NCBI GenBank assembly: GCA_029204225.1
Contig: CM055107.1
Span: 8,363,472-8,427,471, forward strand
Direction of reading: 5' to 3'
From: Diphasiastrum complanatum
Taxonomy: Eukaryota; Streptophyta; Lycopodiopsida; Lycopodiales; Lycopodiaceae
Length of the DNA stretch: 64,000 bases
Below are positions 57,741-64,000 of this stretch, one piece after another. The notes under the pieces were generated by a model that was not told where the DNA came from, searched no databases, and saw only the letters and a list, made by a program, of their open reading frames with translations. Within the stretch, counting starts at the first letter, position 1, and every line of letters begins with the position of its first letter. The position numbers were made by a program, and so were the translations under genes.

Positions 57741-58430
57741 CATACTTGGATTGACATACAAAAGCTTTATCTTTAAAAAGTTAATCTCTAATCCTAGAAT
57801 GTAGTGAATTTTTCTAAGATCTTGCATCTTGAACTCTTTTCCAAGTGCAATCTTGGTTTTCTCAACTAACTTGATACAACTTCTTGTCAGACTGATATCA
57901 TCAGCATAAATAAGAAGGATGACAATATCTTCATAAAAAAATTTGACATATAAAGAAAGATCATAGTTACTAAGATTAAGTCCTAGTGACTCAAGAAAGG
58001 TGTTAAGTCGAGAATACCATGACCTTGGAGCTTGCTTCAATCCATATAAACTTTTGAAGAGCAAGCAAACTTTATCTTTGTCATGAATGAACCCAATAGG
58101 CTGATCCATATATATCTCTTCTTCTAGATACCCATTTAGAAATGCATTAGAGACATGTAGTTGAAGAACTTGCCAATTGAAAAAATAAGCAGTAGAAATT
58201 ATGATTCTAATTGATACCATCTTTGCAACTGGAGCAAAGGTCTCCTCATAATCAAGTCCATAAACTTGAGAAAAACCTTTAGCACAAAGCCTAGCCTTCT
58301 ACTTATTGATTGAGCCATCTTGATTATACTTGACTCGAAAAACCCACTTGCAACCAATGGTGTGCTTGTTGGATGGAAGATCCACAAGCTCCCATGTCTT
58401 ATTGGCCATCAAAGCATCATATTCCTCCTT
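57726..58430 (-). pseudogene. Copia K reverse transcriptase
   Basis: CKWVFRVKYNQDGSINK, a TAG (about 58300), CAKGFSQVYGLDYEE in a shifted frame, LQLHVSNAFLNGYLEEEIYM (first Asp changed: V-S-N in place of V-x-N preceded by D), SLYGLKQAPRSWY, and LLIYADDISL with the catalytic YADD intact. A frameshift follows GLEIN. Non-functional through the stop, the shifts and the altered first Asp. Confidence 0.9.
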
Positions 58431-59028
58431 CATGGCAAGGTACCATTCCTTCGAGTTAAGTGCATCATATACATCCTTCGGCTCCTCATGAGAAATAAAA
58501 TAAGCACAATTAGTGGAGTTTATTTCCACTTGCTTGTCTCTATCTTCATAGGTAAGCCTTCTAGGCTCGGATCTTTCTCTTTGAGATCTCTTTGGTGAAA
58601 AGATTCGAGGTGACTCCTCCTCAATTCTTCCCCATCTCTCCATGATAGTCTTCAAGGGTGATGATTGGAGTATCTTTGTGAGAATCTTTGAACTCGACCT
58701 TCTCAAGAATGTATTTTTGATCCTCATGGAATATTACATCCCTACTCTCAATTATAGTTGAGGTAGAGGGAACATAGATTTTGTAAGCTTTCTTGTTGGA
58801 TGCATATCCAACCATGATCCCTTTAATAGAATTAGGATCATCTCTTTTTCTTGTTTCCAAGGGCACATGGACAAAGCAAGCACAACCAAAAACTCTAAGG
58901 TGATCTACCTTAGGTTTCTTCTTAAACAAGACTTCAAAAGGTGATTTTCCAGCAAGTGTATTGTGAGGTAATCTATTGCACAAATAGTTTGCACAATTTA
59001 TAGTTTCACCCCAATATTCAATAGGCAA
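58431..59028 (-). pseudogene. Copia K integrase C-terminal part and linker
   Basis: GETINCANYLCNRLPHNTLAG, LRVFGCACFVHVP, GIMVGYASNKKAYKIYVP and RDVIFHEDQ follow the copia C-terminal integrase layout. A shift at about 58700 leads to the linker (EPRRLTYEDRDKQVE) and the RT lead-in (EEPKDVYDALNSKEWYLAM). Confidence 0.9.
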
Positions 59029-59675
59029 AGAAGCTTCAACTCGAATTGCTTTAGCACATTCACATAAAGATCTGTTTTCCTCTCAACTACTCCATTTTGG
59101 GATGGAGAATAAGCACAAGAAAACTCTCTCTTCATTCCTTCACCTTCACAAAATTCACGAAACTTGTTGGAGATGTATTCACCTCCTCCATCACATCTTA
59201 AAGCTTTAACTTTGAAAGAAAATTGTTTCTCAACATAAGCCTTGAAGATTAGGAAGTAATAAAAAACCATAGCCTTTGAAGAAAGTAGACACAACCAAGT
59301 ATATCTAGTAAAGTCATCAATAAAGGTGACAAAACATGTTGCACCACCAATACTTTTAGAAGAGAGAAAATGTACATCCAAGTGTATAAGTTCCAAAGGA
59401 TGAGTAGTCTTGATAAAAGACTTCTGATATGGCTTTCTATGTGATTTTGCAGTGGCACAAGCCTTACAAGGCTTGAGATCTTTGGAAAGAGATTTTGGAA
59501 GACCAATAGCCTTCACTTTCTTAACCATAGAAGACATAGATTTAAAGTTAGGATGACCCAACCTTCTATGCCACAGCTCCTCCTTAGATAACAAAGCAAC
59601 TTCACAAAGGTTTGCATTCTCATAAGAATTCAACTTAGAAATTTCACCACATCTAAAACCATCAGCTAGCATCAT
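58998..59675 (-). pseudogene. Copia K GAG-pre-integrase and integrase core
   Basis: LWHRRLGHPNFKSM (two His), CKACATAKSH (two Cys), LIHLDVHFLSS (first Asp), FIDDFTRYTWLCLL, LRCDGGGEYISNKF (second Asp) and PSQNGVVERKT (Glu). All HHCC and DDE landmarks are present in one frame of 225 codons. Confidence 0.93.
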
Positions 59676-60396
59676 TTTTCTTGATAAAGCAAGTATTGGA
59701 GTTGAACTTTACATCACAACCATTATCAAGCAACTTTCCCACACTAATTAAGTTCTTTGTAAGCATTGAAATAAAAAGAACATTAGAAAGTGCAAGATCT
59801 TTTGAAGAAGCAAGTTTCAATGGAATGTTGCCAATTCTTTCTATAGAGCACTCATGATCATTAGCAGTGTAAATAGATCTCTTGAGTCCTTTGTAAGGTA
59901 CAATTGAGTCAAATGACTCCTTTGAACAGAACATATGTGAAGAAGCTCCACTATCTATGTACCAAGCTCCATCTTTCTTGAAAGGTGATGAAGAAAAACT
60001 GGACACCATAAGTGATCCTTCTCCATCAGTTGCAACAGATTCTTCTTCAATCTCTTTGGAGAGATTAGCTTGCTTGAGTTGGTTTTTCTTCTTAAAGCAA
60101 TTAGAGGCATAGCGCCCCTTCTTGCCATAGAAGAAACACTTCACTTTCTTCTTCTTGGTCTTTGAAGTAGAAGGATGAAATGTATCATCCTCTTCACTAT
60201 CTTTGTCTCGATCTTTGGCTTTGTCTTTGTTGGATGCTTGAGAGAACTGGTTCTTACTCCTTCCTTTATGCTTGTCTTTGACAAAGAGGGCTTTGTCACT
60301 TCCACCATGCTCGAATTTGTTCATCCTGGAGAGTTTATAGCTTTGTCTAGATTCTTCAGAAATAAGAATTCCTTGGAGAGTTTCTAGATTAGGCAA
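59662..60396 (-). pseudogene. Copia K zinc knuckle and protease
   Basis: The knuckle is damaged: CFFYGKKGRYASNC has Tyr for the second Cys and Arg for His. The protease site WYIDSGASSHMFCSK is intact. The frame continues LSNVLFISMLTKNLISVGKL and shifts at about 59670. Confidence 0.92.
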
Positions 60397-60911
60397 CTTC
60401 TCCTTAATGGCAAAAGACTGAACAAGATTATCATGTCATCTCTCAAGCCATTCAGTATGACTTGAACTAGCTCATCTTGGTTAATAGTAACACCAACATA
60501 GGAAAGCTCTCTATGTAAATCTTTCACTATTAGAACATAGTTTGATGCACTCTCTTCACTTCTTTGGAAACTTTGGAAAATCTGATTCCTAAGAGTGAGT
60601 ATTCTAGAAGTATTCTTTGCTTCATAGATGGATTTAAGTGCATCCCAAGCTTCTTTGGCTGTAGTGCAAGATCCTATCTCTCTCAGAATTTCATTAGATA
60701 CATTCATCTTAATGAAATGTAGAGCCATCCTAGCTCTCTTCCTATATTTAGGAACTTCAGCTTGTGCTTGAGGCTCCTTCTCAACAGCAAGCACACTATC
60801 CATAACATCCTAGAGTATCAAAATAGACTCCATTCTGAACTTCCAAATTGAGTAATTAGAAGTGTTTAGTCTTTCATTAGCTTCTAGAAGATATCCTCGC
60901 TGAGATGCCAT
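60384..60911 (-). pseudogene. Copia K gag
   Basis: The native Met is at 60911 (MASQRGYLLEANERLN), followed by one stop (about 60810) and the open frame MDSVLAVEKEPQ, ALHFIKMNVSNEILREIGSC, IYEAKNTSRILTLRNQIFQS and DELVQVILNGLRDD. A shift near 60440 leads to the protease frame. Confidence 0.92.
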
Positions 60912-61667
60912 TTAGATGAAGACTTCTTAGTTATTGGACTGCAATATGTTTGAGCTTGTTCCAATCAGACTTAAAGTTGCTGCTCTCTTTCACTATATGT
61001 ATTTTCAAGGATGTACTACCTTCCTATGTGAAACACTTGCAACTATATTTGAGATAAATCTCAAATATTCCACAAGACAAGTTATCTAGATCAGACACAC
61101 AAAGTGGATTGAGACACTTTGGCTAGTTTGAATCCTACTTTTGGCACATGTGAATTGCTTCAAAAGAAAACACTATTGACTCTCAGAAGGCTCAACAAGT
61201 GTTCAATTACTTCAAACTCAGTCTTGATCTTCAGTTTCTTGTGTAGGATGCTCAAAACAATGGATTCAGAACAAAGCAGAATTGAATCAAATCAAAATGC
61301 TGTCACTCAAATTTTGGACCTATCCCTATCCTCTTTAAGAGCTTATAACTCCTGCTAGACACATCAGATTGATTTGCTTTCAATTTCTATGGAAAGTACT
61401 AATCATAAGCTTTCCATCAAACTATAACACTACTATCTTTGGATCTAAGCAAGGAAATAAAAGAGACTGAAAATCTCTGATTTTCACACATGCGAAATTT
61501 CAGAATTCCGTACTACCACTTTTCAGGTCTGAAAATTCAGTTCCAATCCGATTTGAACCAAATACACTTCAGAGAAAGGTGAGAAAAAGTGCAAAACTGT
61601 TTTTTTGCTTGTTTTAGCTCTTAATTTCTTGTACAATTAGAGATGTTAGCATGAAAAGCTTAATTTG
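60912..61667 (-). other. Copia K leader
   Basis: About 755 bases of untranslated leader, without repeats or recognisable frames. Confidence 0.7.
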
Positions 61668-61679
61668 GCTCTGATACCA
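61668..61679 (-). other. Copia K primer-binding site
   Basis: GCTCTGATACCA, the complement of TGGTATCAGAGC, touching the TG of the LTR at 61680. Confidence 0.95.
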
Positions 61680-62305
61680 TGACAAAATTTCCAGATTTCA
61701 CACATGTGGGGAATGACCACAAGTATGATGGATCTAATTAAGCTTTATGATTAGCACAATAACCTGATTCTAGATTGATTAACAAGATCTAGTTCAGAAG
61801 ATATGGCTTAACCACAATCTAGCATGCTAAGCATCAGAATATGATAGCAACTAATCGATAATGAGTAAAAGTACAAGATTCAGTGTATTAGCATTAGTTT
61901 CAACACGAGTTAGAGAGAGAAAGATAGAGAGATAACAAGCAAAATAGTTTAGATCCAAAATGACATGAGATAGCTACAAAATTTTGGTTCTTCATCATTG
62001 ATTGTGAGGAGAGCTACACATATTTATGGAGTTTGAGGTAGCTCGAGGTAGAACCACATCCATCCATCATAAAATGATATCTAAAGTGACATCTAGAGTC
62101 TATGTGACATTTGTCACTTCCCATGCATGAATTTCTACCAACTTTTTCCAAGTGTTCTAGTTCTAACTAAAAAAGTACAAATCATCATGCATGTGTCCAT
62201 TACACTTTGTGCATGCCTTGCATGTCACTATGGATCACTTACAATTAATGCATGTGAATTGCCACGAGTTTCTACAAGAATAATTTTGCTAATTCTATAT
62301 GTACA
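61680..62305 (-). mobile_element. Copia K 5' LTR (626 bases)
   Basis: TGACAAAATTTCCAG to CTATATGTACA. My hand alignment with the 3' LTR shows about 17 substitutions and two small indels, nearly all in the first half. CATAAATATG on the minus strand at about 62013-62022 is a TATA-like promoter. Confidence 0.93.
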
Positions 62306-62613
62306 AACTATATGCAAGTTGTACTTATCAATCTAGATATTACATATCCATGTAGCTCGAGTTCTATCTAGGCCAAACTTGGCATTTTGCATTTATGAAC
62401 GACATACTTGCATGGTACAATATTTGTAGCAAGCCAAAAAATCAATATGGATTGTTTTTTCAATTTTAATAGGACTCACACGCAGATTGCCAACTGGTCG
62501 CCTGTTTCTAATACTTCCGACTCTCTACTTTAGTTATATAGCGTTTGGACTTATTGCAAAAGCCTCTTGCCATATTTTAGAATATTCCATGTCGTTCCCA
62601 GAATCGGACAACA
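62306..62613. other. Non-coding, nothing recognised
   Basis: No frame, LTR end or repeat that I can place. Confidence 0.5.
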
Positions 62614-62716
62614 TAGATCCTCTTCTAAACCATCACTAAGTTAATGAATTATCCTTTCCACAAAAAGAATCATTAACCTAGAAGTAAATGTTTCCAATAT
62701 TACTTGTTCATATGTC
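62614..62716. repeat. Dispersed repeat, copy 2
   Basis: Matches 8310-8412 (TAGATCCTCTTCTAAACC...TCATATGTC) with scattered changes. Confidence 0.8.
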
Positions 62717-62749
62717 AAATCCCTAATTGCTTCACCCTCGAGCCAATGG

Positions 62750-63110
62750 TGACTGAATGCAAGAGAGGAGAGGATCCTGGCTCTTGGAAACTAAGAAAAT
62801 CCAATGAGGAGATGGGCAAGTTCCTACAAGAGACATACTCTCCAAAAGCTAGAGAATATTTTTCCTATTCCTATCAAAAGCATTTGACCTCCTACTCTTG
62901 CACCAAAAGTGGTCAATCACCATTGAAAAGCTCCTTAGGTCCAATTAGAGCACCTGGGTCCTCACAAGATTACTAATCACATTTCTTGCCTAGTCCAAAA
63001 TGACGTAGCATAACTAATAATCTCGTACACTGGAGTACCAGATATCCAAGTCTAAGATATTGTTGAATCCTATATATATATACAGGACATGGATGTAACA
63101 TTCTTCTCCC
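62750..63110. repeat. Diverged relative of the inverted-repeat arm
   Basis: Segments such as GGAGATGGGCAAGTTCC, CATAACTAATAAT and AGGACATGGATGTAAC line up in order with the right arm of the inverted repeat and its flank (about 29398-29696). It is single here, not inverted. It suggests that the inverted repeat was built from two copies of an LTR-like family. Confidence 0.65.
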
Positions 63111-64000
63111 CTTCACTGTTCTATCCCCAGAATGGGCAAGAAGTTCAAAAAACAACCCTTTAACATTCACACTTACCCAGAAAATCATTACCCTTAGTCT
63201 GACTTCAAATATCAAATAAGGCCCAATCAAATTGTGAGGTGGAAATCATGAGGTCCAATCATGATGAGAAGTGCAAATCTAGGGGTCCAATCATTCTAGA
63301 GCATCTACTTATGCTAGATCTCATGCTACTACTATATGGTAGAGCTCTCTTATTGTACATACAAGTTTTTGTGAAGCAATCTATGTGTTACACATTGTTT
63401 TCCTCATATTCTCTCTCTACTTGAGGGCATACTCATTTTCCCTCTCTACCCGAGAATAGACTATTTTTCTCTCATTAAAAGCATGTTGGGAACTTAGTTT
63501 TTTCATGTACTGTGATTGCTTTGAATGTCAATTGAATGTGGATTAATTATGCATGAAATTGTGCTCTTGACTTAGAATCAATATAGGAAGATTGTAGGAT
63601 GCAATCTATGTGATAGATTTATGTGCAATCACAAATACCTTTGAAGATCAATCGTGGGTGTTGGGCAGATATTCACACATGTGAAACCTTCACACATCCT
63701 TCTTCCACTCTTTCTTCATAGTTTACTTCATTCTCTTCGTTGATTTGAATGCCACTTCTCCTAAACTTTTCTAAATAGATTTCTTATTTGCTTTGTGTAC
63801 CAAGAAAGTGATCAATTCTCTTTCTTTTTTGTTGAATCTAATTGTGCTAACACTCGAGTGGAATACCCAATCTAGTTGCATTGTTTCACAAAGGCTTGCG
63901 TCAAGAAAATCCAATTTGACAAATCTTCAAGGCTCAATTGGGAGTACCAAATTAAAGCCCACCTATGAAGAAGAGCTCACATAATTTCCAATTTATCATC
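63111..64000. other. Non-coding to the window end, nothing recognised
   Basis: Short frames only, including one of 63 codons at 63793-63984, with no known motif. Confidence 0.5.

Larger units (their letters stand above)
56426..62305 (-). mobile_element. Copia K: Ty1/copia retrotransposon with both LTRs
   Basis: 3' LTR 56426-57050, 5' LTR 61680-62305, perfect tRNA-Met primer site, gag, protease, integrase, RT and RNase H in copia order on the minus strand. It is the only element in the window with two full LTRs around a complete domain set, though the coding region has about six frameshifts and several stops. The flanking five bases differ (GGACT before, AACTA after), and there is no polypurine tract before the 3' LTR. 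Confidence 0.95.

Overview
This window is a block of retroelement-packed plant chromosome. Everything recognisable is a degraded Ty1/copia or Ty3/gypsy LTR retrotransposon of plant type. Primer-binding sites are of two kinds: one matching the 3' end of initiator tRNA-Met (TGGTATCAGAGC), and a TTGGCGCCG type usual in Tat/Athila-like plant gypsy elements. The DNA is AT-rich, with very long CT, CA and GA dinucleotide tracts. I see no intact host gene, no rRNA, no tRNA and no prokaryotic feature. The species cannot be fixed from the sequence; a seed plant with a repeat-rich genome is the safe reading.

Layout. 1-3.9 kb: microsatellites in unrecognised non-coding DNA. 3.9-7.6 kb: copia A (+). 7.6-9.7 kb: LTR-like non-coding DNA. 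9.7-12.3 kb: gypsy F (-) with part of its LTR. 12.2-16.9 kb: copia E (-), whose reverse transcriptase is replaced by an unrelated open frame of about 300 codons. 17.1-17.6 kb: gypsy RT relic (+). 18.1-20.2 kb: two copia relics back to back, the second (D, +) with its LTR. 20.2-27.3 kb: gypsy Q (+), the most complete gypsy, inserted into copia D. 27.4-27.8 kb: another gypsy integrase relic. 28.75-29.68 kb: a near-perfect inverted repeat with about 463-base arms and a 1-base centre. 31.7-32.5 kb: two copia relics in opposite orientation. 32.5-36.2 kb: gypsy M (+), with LTR and gag only. 36.3-38.6 kb: copia B (+), same family as A, cut by a non-autonomous LTR element T (38.56-43.74 kb). T carries an LTR, PBS, one unrecognised ORF, a polypurine tract and a broken second LTR, and a solo LTR sits inside its first LTR. 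43.7-50.2 kb: truncated minus-strand fragments N, I, H and J placed end to end. 50.2-55.3 kb: gypsy G (-), same family as F. 55.3-55.8 kb: gypsy relic L. 56.4-62.3 kb: copia K (-) with both LTRs. The remainder is non-coding apart from diverged pieces of the inverted-repeat family.

None of the coding regions can make a full polyprotein as written; all carry stops, frameshifts or deletions. The value of the window lies in its insertion and deletion history: nested insertions with an empty-site counterpart, microhomology deletions visible by comparing sister copies (A with B, F with G), uneven LTR divergence in K, a Tat-like non-autonomous element, and a hairpin-forming repeat that could produce double-stranded RNA. 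Element letters (A, B and so on) are labels for this report only.
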